Positions 8,058 through 18,101 of a stretch of DNA of 45,070 nt are shown here, piece by piece. How positions within the stretch are numbered: the first letter of the stretch is position 1; every line of letters begins with the position of its first letter. The stretch comes from an uncultured Lachnospiraceae bacterium (GTDB lineage: Bacteria; Bacillota; Clostridia; Lachnospirales; Lachnospiraceae): positions 1-45,070 of the forward strand of contig CANQCY010000014.1 of assembly GCA_947591245.1 (NCBI GenBank), written 5' to 3'. The position numbers and the translations under genes are program-made. The notes beneath the pieces were generated by a model. It was not told where the DNA came from and did no database searches. It saw only the letters and a program-made list of their open reading frames with translations.

Positions 8058-9653
8058 TCATACGGATGCGCTTGAAACCTCGCCGAGGCGCAGCCCTTCA
8101 TTCCGCTCAAGTACGGTCTGTATGCTCCAAGGATGCGTAAATAACAGAAGCGGATTGCCTTTGAAATCCTTGACCTTTTTGGTGTCGGAAGTGACGGACA
8201 GGCTGCTTACATCAATGTCTTCGTTTTCAATCCAGCGCACATGCTCATACGGAAGCGGTTCCATCCGGATTTCCACATTGTATTCATTTTGAAGGCGGTA
8301 CTGCAGTACCTCAAATTGCAGTACGCCTACGACGCCTACAATGATTTCCTCCATTCCGGTATTAAATTCCTGAAAGATCTGAATCGCACCTTCGAGGGCG
8401 ATTTGAGTGATGCCTTTCATAAACTGTTTCCGTTTCATCGTATCTACTTGCCGTACCCGTGAAAAATGCTCCGGTGCAAAGGTCGGGATGCCGGCGTAGC
8501 GGATATTCTTTCCGGCTTTGCACAGGGTGTCCCCGATCGAAAAGATGCCCGGGTCGAAAATACCGATAATATCGCCGGCGTAGGCTTCCTCTATGTGTTT
8601 GCGCTCCTGCGCCATCATCTGCTGCGGCTGGGCAAGGCGGATTTTTTTGCCTCCCTGTACGTGCATGACTTCCATTCCGGCGGTAAACTTGCCGGAGCAG
8701 ATCCGCATAAAGGCGATGCGGTCGCGATGCGCTTTATTCATGTTTGCCTGTATTTTAAATACGAAAGCGGAAAAATCCTGCGAAAACGGATCCACCGGCT
8801 CATCGCCCGAAAAGCGGGGGAGCGGGGAGGTTGTCATTTCAAGAAAATGCTGTAAAAATGTTTCCACGCCAAAGTTTGTAAGGGCAGAGCCAAAAAAGAC
8901 AGGGGACAGCTTGCCGTCCCGAACCTTGTCTAAATCAAATTCATCGCTCGCTCCGTCTAAAAGCTCAATTTCCTCTGTCAGAATATCATGATATTCCTTC
9001 GTGATCAGGTCGTCTAAGCCGGGGTCTCCCAGTTTTGCTTCGATGGACTCCGTCCTGCGGCCGTTATCGGATGAAAGAAAGCGGGAAATTGTCTGTGTAT
9101 TCCGGTCATATACTCCTTTGAAATTTTTTCCGGAACCGATCGGCCAGTTGACCGGGCATGTGCGGATTCCGAGAACAGTCTCGATTTCATCCACCAGTTC
9201 AAAAGGATCTCTTGCTTCACGATCCATTTTATTGACAAAGGTAAAGATCGGTATGCCGCGCATGACGCAGACCTTAAACAGTTTGATCGTCTGTGCCTCA
9301 ACGCCCTTTGAGCCGTCAATGACCATGACGGCAGAATCGGCCGCCATCAGCGTACGGTACGTATCCTCCGAAAAATCCTGATGTCCCGGCGTGTCAAGTA
9401 TGTTGATGCAGAAACCGTCATAATTGAATTGAAGGACGGAGGAGGTCACGGAGATTCCGCGCTCTTTTTCGATTTCCATCCAGTCCGATACGGCGTGTTT
9501 GGCGGCCTTTCTTCCCTTTACAGAACCGGCGAGATTGATCGCTCCGCCATACAGCAGAAATTTTTCGGTCAGAGTGGTTTTTCCGGCGTCCGGATGCGAG
9601 ATAATGGCAAATGTGCGCCGCTTTTCAATTTCCTGTTTTAATGTATCGCTCAT
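8058..9653 (-). CDS. prfC: Peptide chain release factor 3
   Basis: GTPase that removes RF1/RF2 from the ribosome after termination. The 531-residue length is normal. G-domain motifs are complete: SHPDAGKTTLTE (G1), DTPGHQDF (G3), NKMD (G4), with the RF3-typical start KRRTFAIISHPDAGKT. Domains II and III follow (GIFDPGIFSIGDTL, VGVLQFEVLQYRL). The ribosome binding site before ATG 9653 is weak. The gene lies 74 bases upstream of the beta-helix gene on the same strand; a functional link is unlikely. Confidence 0.95.
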   Translation of the reverse strand: MSDTLKQEIEKRRTFAIISHPDAGKTTLTEKFLLYGGAINLAGSVKGRKAAKHAVSDWMEIEKERGISVTSSVLQFNYDGFCINILDTPGHQDFSEDTYRTLMAADSAVMVIDGSKGVEAQTIKLFKVCVMRGIPIFTFVNKMDREARDPFELVDEIETVLGIRTCPVNWPIGSGKNFKGVYDRNTQTISRFLSSDNGRRTESIEAKLGDPGLDDLITKEYHDILTEEIELLDGASDEFDLDKVRDGKLSPVFFGSALTNFGVETFLQHFLEMTTSPLPRFSGDEPVDPFSQDFSAFVFKIQANMNKAHRDRIAFMRICSGKFTAGMEVMHVQGGKKIRLAQPQQMMAQERKHIEEAYAGDIIGIFDPGIFSIGDTLCKAGKNIRYAGIPTFAPEHFSRVRQVDTMKRKQFMKGITQIALEGAIQIFQEFNTGMEEIIVGVVGVLQFEVLQYRLQNEYNVEIRMEPLPYEHVRWIENEDIDVSSLSVTSDTKKVKDFKGNPLLLFTHPWSIQTVLERNEGLRLGEVSSASV

Positions 9654-9720
9654 GTTACACCCATTTCCGCACGGCGAACAAAGTTCGCGCTTAAGCTTAT
9701 GCTAGATATTTTATTTAAGT

Positions 9721-9761
9721 AAAAGAAAAGCTTTGAAAAACGGATATGTCTTCAAAGCTTT
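9721..9761 (-). terminator. Intrinsic terminator after tRNA-Gln
   Basis: On the minus strand an 11-bp perfect stem, AAAGCTTTGAA with TTCAAAGCTTT (9727-9737 and 9751-9761), is followed by TCTTTT just downstream of the tRNA. Confidence 0.85.
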
Positions 9762-9765
9762 ATAG

Positions 9766-9837
9766 CTGGGCTACAAGGATTCGAACCTTGAAATGCTGGA
9801 GTCAGAGTCCAGTGCCTTACCATTTGGCGATAGCCCA
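9766..9837 (-). tRNA. tRNA-Gln (anticodon CUG)
   Basis: Full cloverleaf on the minus strand: acceptor TGGGCTA/TAGCCCA with the U1-A72 pair typical of glutamine tRNAs, anticodon arm CTGGA-CTCTGAC-TCCAG giving anticodon CUG (codon CAG), T arm AAGG-TTCGAAT-CCTT. The discriminator is G and CCA is not encoded. In Firmicutes such tRNAs are normally charged with Glu and converted by GatCAB. Confidence 0.93.
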
Positions 9838-9941
9838 ATCTCAGTCACGAAAGATATTATACATGATTATCTGGAAAAATGCAAGCCTTTTTTGAAAAAA
9901 ATGAAAAAAATTTATGTTGGGAAGCTCAAATGAAAATTCCC

Positions 9942-12110
<2,169 letters not shown>

Positions 12111-12116
<6 letters not shown>

Positions 12117-12141
12117 GATATGGTTAGTATCTCAGCCGTGT
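12111..12141. terminator. Bidirectional terminator between the amidase and dCMP deaminase
   Basis: Ten-bp perfect stem GGCTGAGATA (12111-12120) with TATCTCAGCC (12128-12137); GTGTTTTG follows on the plus strand and GCTTTTTAA on the minus strand. The amidase stop codon lies in the stem. It serves two converging genes. Confidence 0.85.
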
Positions 12142-12147
12142 TTTGTA

Positions 12148-12627
12148 TTAAAGATTTATCGTCAATTTTTTTTCTGCTTCTTCGTATTTGCGGTAAGAGA
12201 TCCCGGCGGATTTCATCATTCGCTTGGCGGCGATGACGCTGGAAGTGTCCGAGTATTTGTCTTCCCGGTAAATAACTTCACGGATGCCGGACTGAATGAG
12301 CGCTTTCGTGCATTCGTTGCACGGAAACAGAGTGGTATAAATACGCGCGTCTTTTACCGTGGGACCGGAATGGTTCAGCAGGGCGTTCAGTTCCGCATGG
12401 CAGACATACAGATACTTGGTGTTCAGCGGTTCGCCCACATTTCCCCAAGGATATTCGTCATCGGAGCAGCCCCGCGGCATGCCGTTGTAGCCGACAGACA
12501 GTATTTTGTTGTCCGTATCAACGATGCAGGCGCCTACGCGGGTGTGGGGATCCTTGCTCCGGCTGGCGGATAACAGGGCAATTCCCATAAAATATTGATC
12601 CCATGAAAGATAGTCCGTGTTTTTCAT
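12148..12627 (-). CDS. dCMP deaminase (ComEB-like)
   Basis: Zinc enzyme converting dCMP to dUMP for dTTP synthesis. The 159-residue length fits. Motifs are complete: VCHAELNAL (zinc His and catalytic Glu) and TLFPCNECTKAL (two zinc cysteines). SASRSKDPHTRVGACIVD is the typical N-terminal stretch. ATG 12627 follows a weak purine stretch. It is an independent unit ending in the shared terminator; in many Firmicutes the orthologue is annotated comEB although the competence link is not general. Confidence 0.93.
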   Translation of the reverse strand: MKNTDYLSWDQYFMGIALLSASRSKDPHTRVGACIVDTDNKILSVGYNGMPRGCSDDEYPWGNVGEPLNTKYLYVCHAELNALLNHSGPTVKDARIYTTLFPCNECTKALIQSGIREVIYREDKYSDTSSVIAAKRMMKSAGISYRKYEEAEKKLTINL

Positions 12628-12751
12628 ATATCTTATCCTCGCTTACGTCATCATTTGCCGGGACAAAATATGTTTTGAACCCAACATTTTATATAGAAAA
12701 TAATACCATCTTTTTCACGCTTTGTAAAGGTGATTCAGACTTGCAGAAGAT

Positions 12752-13000
12752 TTGAAAGAAACTTATGATGATGTTATTATTGAAGAGAACATCTTACTCT
12801 CAGCCAACACGATGGACAAAAAGGCAGAGAAGAAAAAGCTTTATGAGCAGTGGGAAAAGGAAGAAGCCGAAAGGGAAGAAGCCAAAAAGGAAAAAAGAAC
12901 AGAGCCCGAATGGAGTGTTGAAGCGATCAATGCAGATGGGTTAGATGAGGAGACCAGCGGATCCCAAAAGGTAAAAGTTGCTACAAAAACAACGTGTTAA
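12752..13000 (+). CDS. Short charged hypothetical protein, probably a gene remnant
   Basis: The frame encodes an 82-residue, very charged, coiled-coil-like peptide (EKKKLYEQWEKEEAEREEAK). TTG 12752 has no ribosome binding site and the frame simply continues from a stop at 12731, so the 5' end seems lost. It contains the second copy of the 24-base repeat, coding RTEPEWSV. It lies in a decayed stretch between dCMP deaminase and rpsT. No family recognised. Confidence 0.3.
   Translation: MKETYDDVIIEENILLSANTMDKKAEKKKLYEQWEKEEAEREEAKKEKRTEPEWSVEAINADGLDEETSGSQKVKVATKTTC
12897..12920 (+). repeat. 24-base exact repeat, copy 2
   Basis: Same 24 bases as 6714-6737. Here no hairpin can form because the complementary arm is absent, and the bases are coding in the charged remnant. 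Confidence 0.8.
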
Positions 13001-13107
13001 TACAAAGAATCACTTTTAAGCTGAAAAAATAGCAAGGAAAAATTCTGCAAAATCAAAGTTAAAATTTGCGTTGAAAAACAACTAAAATGAGTGTAACCCC
13101 CAAAACT

Positions 13108-13182
13108 GATGCAAGGTAATCAGGACGGATGCTGCATGGGTTTGGCATCAGCCCGAAACTGTATGAAGAGTTTTACTGACAC
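13108..13182 (+). other. Decayed DNA between the charged remnant and rpsT
   Basis: The 13001-13182 stretch has no intact gene. A short frame ending near 13180 (MLHGFGISPKLYEEFY then stop) looks like the C-terminus of a lost protein, but is too short to place. Confidence 0.2.
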
Positions 13183-13212
13183 GAAAAAGAGCGCCGTAAC
13201 AATTACGACGCT
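13183..13212 (-). terminator. Intrinsic terminator of rpsT
   Basis: On the minus strand a 10-bp stem with one mismatch (AGCGTCGTAA with TTACGGCGCT, loop TTG) is followed by CTTTTTC, 35 bases after the rpsT stop. Confidence 0.8.
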
Positions 13213-13246
13213 TCTGTATTGCGAACAGGTTAATAAACGTTATATT

Positions 13247-13510
13247 TTACGCAAGTTTGTTTACTGCAACCGTCAAATGGGACACTTTTCTAGCGGCAGT
13301 ATTTCTATGATAAACGCCCTTCTGAGCAGCCTTGTCGATCGTGGATACTGCATTTGCTAAAGCATCCTGTGCAGCGGCTTTGTCGTTTGCCGCAATAGCA
13401 GCCTCTACTTTTTTGATCGAGGTCTTAACCTTTGAACGAATTGCTTTATTGCGCTCAGTTTTTTTCTGGGATACAAGAATTCTTTTCTTTGCTGATTTGA
13501 TATTTGCCAA
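13247..13510 (-). CDS. rpsT: 30S ribosomal protein S20, UUG start
   Basis: Binds 16S rRNA during small-subunit assembly. The 87 residues match the family (ANIKSAKKRI at the start, YHRNTAARKVSHLT near the end), helical and Lys/Ala-rich. The start is TTG at 13508-13510, with GGAGGTG 6 bases upstream; no ATG is available. E. coli rpsT also begins with UUG, which is part of its autogenous control. It is transcribed away from gpr, the classical rpsT-gpr-spoIIP neighbourhood of spore formers. Confidence 0.95.
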   Translation of the reverse strand: MANIKSAKKRILVSQKKTERNKAIRSKVKTSIKKVEAAIAANDKAAAQDALANAVSTIDKAAQKGVYHRNTAARKVSHLTVAVNKLA

Positions 13511-13595
13511 CTTTCACACCTCCATCTTTGTATAATGATACGATTCTGATGCCTGGTTAAACGGACACGGACATTAACTCAAACATACTTTACTT

Positions 13596-13624
13596 ATAAT
13601 AGTACAAATCATCTTCCGTGTCAA
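13596..13624 (-). promoter_or_regulatory. Sigma-A promoter for rpsT
   Basis: Minus strand TTGACA (13619-13624), 17-base spacer, TATTAT (13596-13601), about 85 bases before the rpsT start. Confidence 0.75.
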
Positions 13625-13692
13625 TACATAAATCGAATTATTTTGGTAAATTCTATCTACTGCAGGGATTCTTTATAAAAATTGGAGGGACT

Positions 13693-14598
13693 ATGTCAGA
13701 AAAAATAACAGATCTTGCCTTGGAGATCCGGGAGACCTTCCCGCGAAATAATGTGGAAATCAAGGGAGTTATACTGGAAAAGCGTTACGATAAGGAGGGA
13801 CATGCCAATATCACGACAGTGCATATAAAGGATGACCGGGGAAGCAGGGCGATGAGGAAGCCAAAGGGATATTACGTGACGATCGAATCAGATGATATGC
13901 TGCGGGATGATCTGCCCAAAGAGAACCTTCTTTTATGCATCAGCCGGGAATTGGAAAAGATGGTTAAGGATCTGCGGCATAAATCAGTACTGATTGCGGG
14001 GCTCGGAAATCGGCAGGTTACCAGCGATTCCCTTGGACCGCGCATGGTGGAGTATATTTTTGTCACAAGGCATTTTGAAAAGGAGTTCGGCAAGCAGTTT
14101 ATGTCGGATAATGAATATGGCATGGTCAGCGCGATCGCTCCGGGCGTAATGGCACAGACGGGAATGGAGGCCGGCGAGGTTTTGGAGGGAGTCGTCAAAA
14201 AAACCAGACCGGACGTCGTTATTGTCGTGGATGCGCTGGCGGCAAGAAGCATGTCGAGACTGTGTACGACGGTGCAGATCACGGATACGGGCATCAGCCC
14301 GGGTTCGGGAATCGGAAACCACAGACAGCCGTTATCCCGGGAAAGCCTTGGCGTTCCGGTTATTGCGATCGGCGTGCCGACGGTCGTTGATGCGAAGACG
14401 ATCATCAGCGATCATTTGGAGCGGGTGCTTACGAAGCAAGGTTACAGCGAAGATGAGATAGATAAATTTATAAAAGAAGTGTTTCAGGAAGAGATGGACA
14501 ATTTGTACGTGACGCCGAAAAATATTGACGAATCAGTCGCCATTATCGCCAAGGATCTGGCAAAGGCGATCAACCGCTGTCTTCAGAAAAAGGAATAA
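13693..14598 (+). CDS. gpr: Germination protease (spore endopeptidase GPR)
   Basis: Degrades small acid-soluble spore proteins during germination; made as a zymogen in the forespore. The 301-residue product starts MSEKITDLALEIRE, close to the TDLA.E autoprocessing region of the family, and carries the conserved blocks GLGNRQVTSDSLGP, PGVMAQTGMEAGEV, VVDALAARS and GSGIGNHR; the Asp in the first and third blocks are candidates for the catalytic pair known in Bacillus GPR. ATG 13693 follows GGAGGG. It is 59 bases upstream of spoIIP and probably cotranscribed; a sigma-G-type promoter could not be fixed by eye. Confidence 0.95.
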   Translation: MSEKITDLALEIRETFPRNNVEIKGVILEKRYDKEGHANITTVHIKDDRGSRAMRKPKGYYVTIESDDMLRDDLPKENLLLCISRELEKMVKDLRHKSVLIAGLGNRQVTSDSLGPRMVEYIFVTRHFEKEFGKQFMSDNEYGMVSAIAPGVMAQTGMEAGEVLEGVVKKTRPDVVIVVDALAARSMSRLCTTVQITDTGISPGSGIGNHRQPLSRESLGVPVIAIGVPTVVDAKTIISDHLERVLTKQGYSEDEIDKFIKEVFQEEMDNLYVTPKNIDESVAIIAKDLAKAINRCLQKKE

Positions 14599-14657
14599 AA
14601 ACGGCAGGATATGCTATATATTATATAAATACGCCGGCGATGGATCGGAGGAATTTA

Positions 14658-15842
14658 GTGAGAGGAAAGATAGTCAAGATCATGCTGTCTGCGTGCATGA
14701 TCGCGATGCTAATCTGTCTGGAGGGCGCGGGCAGGGAATATAAAGAGATTGTTTTAGAAAAAATAGGCGCGGCATTATATGAAAGTTCGCTTTTTGTGCC
14801 GAAGATGAAACCGGGAGACTGGGTAGTGCGGCTCGCGATGGGGAATAAGCTTTTTTTTGTGTGGGATGATACGAAAACGAAGCCGGCAAGCAGCATGGTT
14901 TATAAGGAAAACCAGAGCGGCGCGTCCGGTGCGGAAAATGAGCTTGCAGAAGATGAAAACGAGTCCGAGCTTTACAGCTCGGGGGATGCCTCTGCCGTGG
15001 CTGGTGAAAACCTTGCGACGGTACAGGCGCTCGGCGGCGGCGCGTCCGGTACGGCGGCATATGTCAATAAGCTTCGTGAGAATAAAGACGTGTCATATCT
15101 CTGGAATCATTTCTATATTATTGATTCTACGACGTCGGTTACAAAAAAGCTGTTTGACGTGGAGAAAATGCTGAACCGCAATATGACGCTGAAGCAAAAG
15201 CCGGGAAAAAAGCAGATTCTGATTTATCATACCCATGGGGCGTCCGAGGCCTTTCAGGACAGCAAAAGCGGAAAAGAAGAGGATTCTGTAATAGGCGTTG
15301 GAAATGAATTGACGAAGGAACTGGAGAAAAACGGGTATTTGGTTTATCATGACACGACGAAATATGACTGGATCAACGGGGCGCTCGACCGGAGCAAGGC
15401 GTACAATATGTCGTTGGAGGGCGTTCAGAAAATCATGCGGGAGAATCCGGATATTCAGGTCACGATTGATCTTCACCGGGATTCGGTGGGGAAAAATAAG
15501 CGTACATATACGATGATTGATGGAAAGAAAACGGCGATCGTCATGCTTTTTAATGGGATGAGCCGCACGAGATCCGGTAAGATTAATTATCTGCATAATC
15601 CGAATCTGGAGGCAAACCTCTCATTTAGCCTTCAGTTGAAATGCCATGCGATGGAAACGTACGAGGGATTTACAAAACCGATTTATCTCAAAGGATACCG
15701 ATATAATCTTCATGTGGCAGAACGTGCACTATTGGTAGAATTGGGAAATGAAAATAATACAGTGGAAGAGGCTAAAAATGCCGCAAAACCGCTTGCTAAG
15801 GTGATAACTGATGTGCTGAAAGGGGAAGTGAACGGATATTAA
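14658..15842 (+). CDS. spoIIP: Stage II sporulation protein P
   Basis: Membrane-anchored amidase/endopeptidase of the DMP complex (SpoIID, SpoIIM, SpoIIP) that thins septal peptidoglycan during engulfment. The 394-residue product has an N-terminal membrane segment (about residues 8-26, IMLSACMIAMLICLEG), a variable acidic/Ser linker (about 80-140), and a SpoIIP domain with ILIYHTHGASEAF and VTIDLHRDS, which hold the zinc-binding residues. GTG 14658 is preferred because GGAGG lies 6 bases before it; ATG 14640 in the same frame has no such site. Confidence 0.93.
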   Translation: MRGKIVKIMLSACMIAMLICLEGAGREYKEIVLEKIGAALYESSLFVPKMKPGDWVVRLAMGNKLFFVWDDTKTKPASSMVYKENQSGASGAENELAEDENESELYSSGDASAVAGENLATVQALGGGASGTAAYVNKLRENKDVSYLWNHFYIIDSTTSVTKKLFDVEKMLNRNMTLKQKPGKKQILIYHTHGASEAFQDSKSGKEEDSVIGVGNELTKELEKNGYLVYHDTTKYDWINGALDRSKAYNMSLEGVQKIMRENPDIQVTIDLHRDSVGKNKRTYTMIDGKKTAIVMLFNGMSRTRSGKINYLHNPNLEANLSFSLQLKCHAMETYEGFTKPIYLKGYRYNLHVAERALLVELGNENNTVEEAKNAAKPLAKVITDVLKGEVNGY

Positions 15843-15862
15843 TATACACTATAGGTAATATT

Positions 15863-16240
15863 TTAAAAGAAACTTTTCTGGTATGTCTTTGTTCTGCCGC
15901 TTCGGATGCGGATCAGCGTCTTTGCCATGACGCAGAGGGCGTTCACTTCTTCATTGTTCAGAGCTTTCGCATATTGGACAAGCCGGTGGATCTGAGGGGT
16001 AAAAAGCGATCTTTCGCCGTCATGTATTTCAAACAGAGTCTGGCAGGGGATTTCTAATGCTTTTGCGATGCGAATCAGCGTTTCTGCTTTCGGGTTGTTT
16101 TCGCCGCGCTCGATTTTTCCGATGGTGACGGTCGAAAGCCCTGCCTGATGAGCCAATTGTTCCTGGCTGATGTGCCCTGCCTCGCGGTATTTTCGTATTT
16201 GAAGTCCTATAGATGCAGAATTTTGTTTCTTAATATTCAT
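15863..16240 (-). CDS. XRE-family transcriptional regulator
   Basis: A 125-residue cytoplasmic DNA-binding protein. The helix-turn-helix occupies residues 13-67 (SQEQLAHQAGLSTVTIGKIERG), Cro/CI type; the C-terminal half (about 70-115) is helical and probably for dimerisation. AAAGGAGA precedes ATG 16240. Two copies of AAACTA(C/T)AGTA lie over its own promoter, so it probably represses itself. It lies convergent with spoIIP. Confidence 0.85.
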   Translation of the reverse strand: MNIKKQNSASIGLQIRKYREAGHISQEQLAHQAGLSTVTIGKIERGENNPKAETLIRIAKALEIPCQTLFEIHDGERSLFTPQIHRLVQYAKALNNEEVNALCVMAKTLIRIRSGRTKTYQKSFF

Positions 16241-16366
16241 AGTATAAGGTCTCCTTTTTTCGTTTAGTCTCGCGTGCGCAATGAGCCGGGCGTGCCGGCC
16301 GATATTTTGTCGTATTGCCGCGGAGTGATTGATTTAAGTGTAATTGCGTATGGATTGTTTCACAAG

Positions 16367-16415
16367 AAACTACAGTAGTTTTTGACCTTATATAAAAATA
16401 AACTATAGTACGCAA
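16367..16415 (-). promoter_or_regulatory. Promoter and two likely operators of the XRE regulator
   Basis: Minus strand TTGCGT (16410-16415), 17-base spacer, TATAAG (16387-16392). The sequence AAACTACAGTAGTTT (16367-16381) is a perfect inverted repeat with a 1-base centre, and AAACTATAGTA recurs at 16400-16410 in the spacer, 33 bases away, about three helical turns. The rest of the 16241-16577 gap shows no gene. Confidence 0.6.
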
Positions 16416-16577
16416 ACAGAAAAAAATTTATTGGCATCAATCCCCGAAACAACGGAAATCAGAGGCGTTTCGAGATAAATATGACAAAATATGAACTATC
16501 CATCCGAGGCGAAAAGAGTTAAAATAAGTATAGGCGCAGGGTGAAATATCAGGATCGGGAAAGGAGGCAGGGATAAG

Positions 16578-16925
16578 ATGACGGATGCTGTAAATAGCAG
16601 TGTGGGAAAGCGGATTAGAAGGATCAGGGAAATGTTTGGGATTAAAGTGGCGGAGATGGCGGACAGCCTTGAGATCAGCGAGGGCCATTACCGTAAGCTG
16701 GAGAGGGGGGATCATGCGGTCGGCCTCAATATATTGATCCGCCTGCATGAATTGTATGGGGTGGATTTAAACTATCTGATCAGCGGGCGTGCAAGGGAAG
16801 AAGATATCGCGAGGGATATGGTGCGCGGAAAGCCGGAGGAATTGTTTTATCTGCTGCACCGGCTGTTAGATTCATGCGAGAAGGAGTATATGATTTACAA
16901 TCGAGAGGAGGATCAATGGCGATAA
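16578..16925 (+). CDS. XRE-family regulator, first gene of an XRE-LytTR pair
   Basis: A 115-residue protein with an N-terminal helix-turn-helix (residues 9-65: KRIRRIREMFGIKVAEMA, then SEGHYRKLERG) and a short C-terminal helical tail. AAAGGAGG is well placed before ATG 16578. The coding sequence overlaps the LytTR gene by 10 bases, so the two are almost certainly cotranslated and may act together. Confidence 0.85.
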   Translation: MTDAVNSSVGKRIRRIREMFGIKVAEMADSLEISEGHYRKLERGDHAVGLNILIRLHELYGVDLNYLISGRAREEDIARDMVRGKPEELFYLLHRLLDSCEKEYMIYNREEDQWR

Positions 16926-17272
16926 AAAGTATTATCAGAGATGGGGAGGATGTATTTGTGTGCGTCGAGGGACGTATGAACCATGTCGTGATCGAAGATA
17001 TTATTTATGTGGAACACAATAGCAGAACCGTGTTTTTGTATACGGTGAAAGGCGTTATTTACATTCCGTACATATCGTTAAACCGGATTTATGATGTGCT
17101 GGGAACGGATTATCTGTTCCAGTGCCACAAGTCGTATCTGGTCAACAGGATATATATTGAGAGGATTGACCGGACGGAGAACTGTATTATGCTGAAAGAT
17201 TATTTGGGGACGGTTGCGATCGGGAGAAAGTATAAGACGGAATTATTGCGGAAAATGCATTATCTGCCGTGA
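16916..17272 (+). CDS. Stand-alone LytTR DNA-binding domain protein
   Basis: A 118-residue protein consisting of a LytTR domain alone (residues 18-115: DIIYVEHNSRTVFLYT, FQCHKSYLVNRIYIERI, GRKYKTELLRKM). There is no receiver domain, so phosphorylation by a partner kinase is unlikely. ATG 16916 follows GAGGAGG and overlaps the XRE gene. No downstream target is obvious; candidates are this operon or its neighbours. Confidence 0.85.
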   Translation: MAIKSIIRDGEDVFVCVEGRMNHVVIEDIIYVEHNSRTVFLYTVKGVIYIPYISLNRIYDVLGTDYLFQCHKSYLVNRIYIERIDRTENCIMLKDYLGTVAIGRKYKTELLRKMHYLP

Positions 17273-17308
17273 CAAGGATAGATTTCCCCACTTTTTTATG
17301 AGATGATC

Positions 17309-17337
17309 TTGATGTTTCATTTGTGATATGTTATTCT
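17309..17337 (+). promoter_or_regulatory. Possible promoter for the phosphatase-MATE unit
   Basis: TTGATG (17309-17314), 17-base spacer, TATTCT (17332-17337), about 95 bases before the phosphatase start. Both hexamers are one or two bases off consensus. Confidence 0.45.
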
Positions 17338-17432
17338 AATGAATAATTCAGTTACGAATACCAGCGCGGCATTATTGCATTGTGCGTGATAAAGGCGCGG
17401 AATTGAAGTTTTGCGCAGAAATGAGGGGAAGC

Positions 17433-18086
17433 ATGAAAGAGATTTTTCTGATCCGGCACGGAAGGCAGCGCTCCAAGCTTTGCAACGCGGACGTCGGGCT
17501 GGACGGCGCCGGCGGACGGCAGGCGGCTCTGGCAGCGGAGCGCCTGAAACGTTATAGAATAGAAAAACTGTATACGAGCGGTCTGAAGCGGGCGCTGGAG
17601 ACGGCGGAGGTGATCGGCGGGCAGCTGGGTCTGGAGCCGGTCGTTGTCGAGGCGTTCCGGGAGATTGATTTTGGGACGATGACCGGAAAAGAGGATTCCG
17701 TCATTGCCGTGGAATATGCCGCTTTTCGGAAAGAGCGAATGCTGCAGACCAGCGATCTGCCCTATCCCGGGGGAGAGTGCGGAGGAGATGTGGTGGCGCG
17801 GGTTCTTCCGCCGTTTGAACATATTTTGGAGGCGCAGGAAAACCGGGTGGCGATTGTCACGCATGGCGGCGTGATCAGGTCATTATGCGCGCATTTGCTC
17901 GAAACAGATATGAAAAATAAATTAAAATTTGCAATAGATCTGGAAAATACGAGCATTACCCAGATTAGCTATGATGAAGCAAGGGGGCTTTTTTATCTGG
18001 AGAGGTTTAACGATTTTGCACATCTGGAAGATGAGCCGGAATTGTTGAGGAACTGCTGGAAGACGTCGATGATACGACAGATGTAG
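17433..18086 (+). CDS. Histidine phosphatase family protein (phosphoglycerate mutase-like)
   Basis: A 217-residue member of the histidine phosphatase superfamily. It has the phospho-histidine motif IRHGR near the start, the second Arg region (KLYTSGLKRALETAE), the conserved Glu in FREIDFGTMTGKE and the second catalytic His in VTHGGVIRSL. Substrate unknown: cofactor-dependent mutase, alpha-ribazole phosphatase (CobC) and broad-range phosphatase are all possible, and no cobalamin genes are nearby. ATG 17433 is preferred to GTG 17382 because the core fold begins there and a purine-rich GAGGGGAA precedes it. MATE follows by 15 bases. Confidence 0.85.
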   Translation: MKEIFLIRHGRQRSKLCNADVGLDGAGGRQAALAAERLKRYRIEKLYTSGLKRALETAEVIGGQLGLEPVVVEAFREIDFGTMTGKEDSVIAVEYAAFRKERMLQTSDLPYPGGECGGDVVARVLPPFEHILEAQENRVAIVTHGGVIRSLCAHLLETDMKNKLKFAIDLENTSITQISYDEARGLFYLERFNDFAHLEDEPELLRNCWKTSMIRQM

Positions 18087-18101
18087 AAAAGGAGAAGCAA
18101 T

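Noticed and set aside
12370-12573. 67-codon open frame opposite dCMP deaminase
   Set aside because: Shadow of the deaminase codons, no ribosome binding site.
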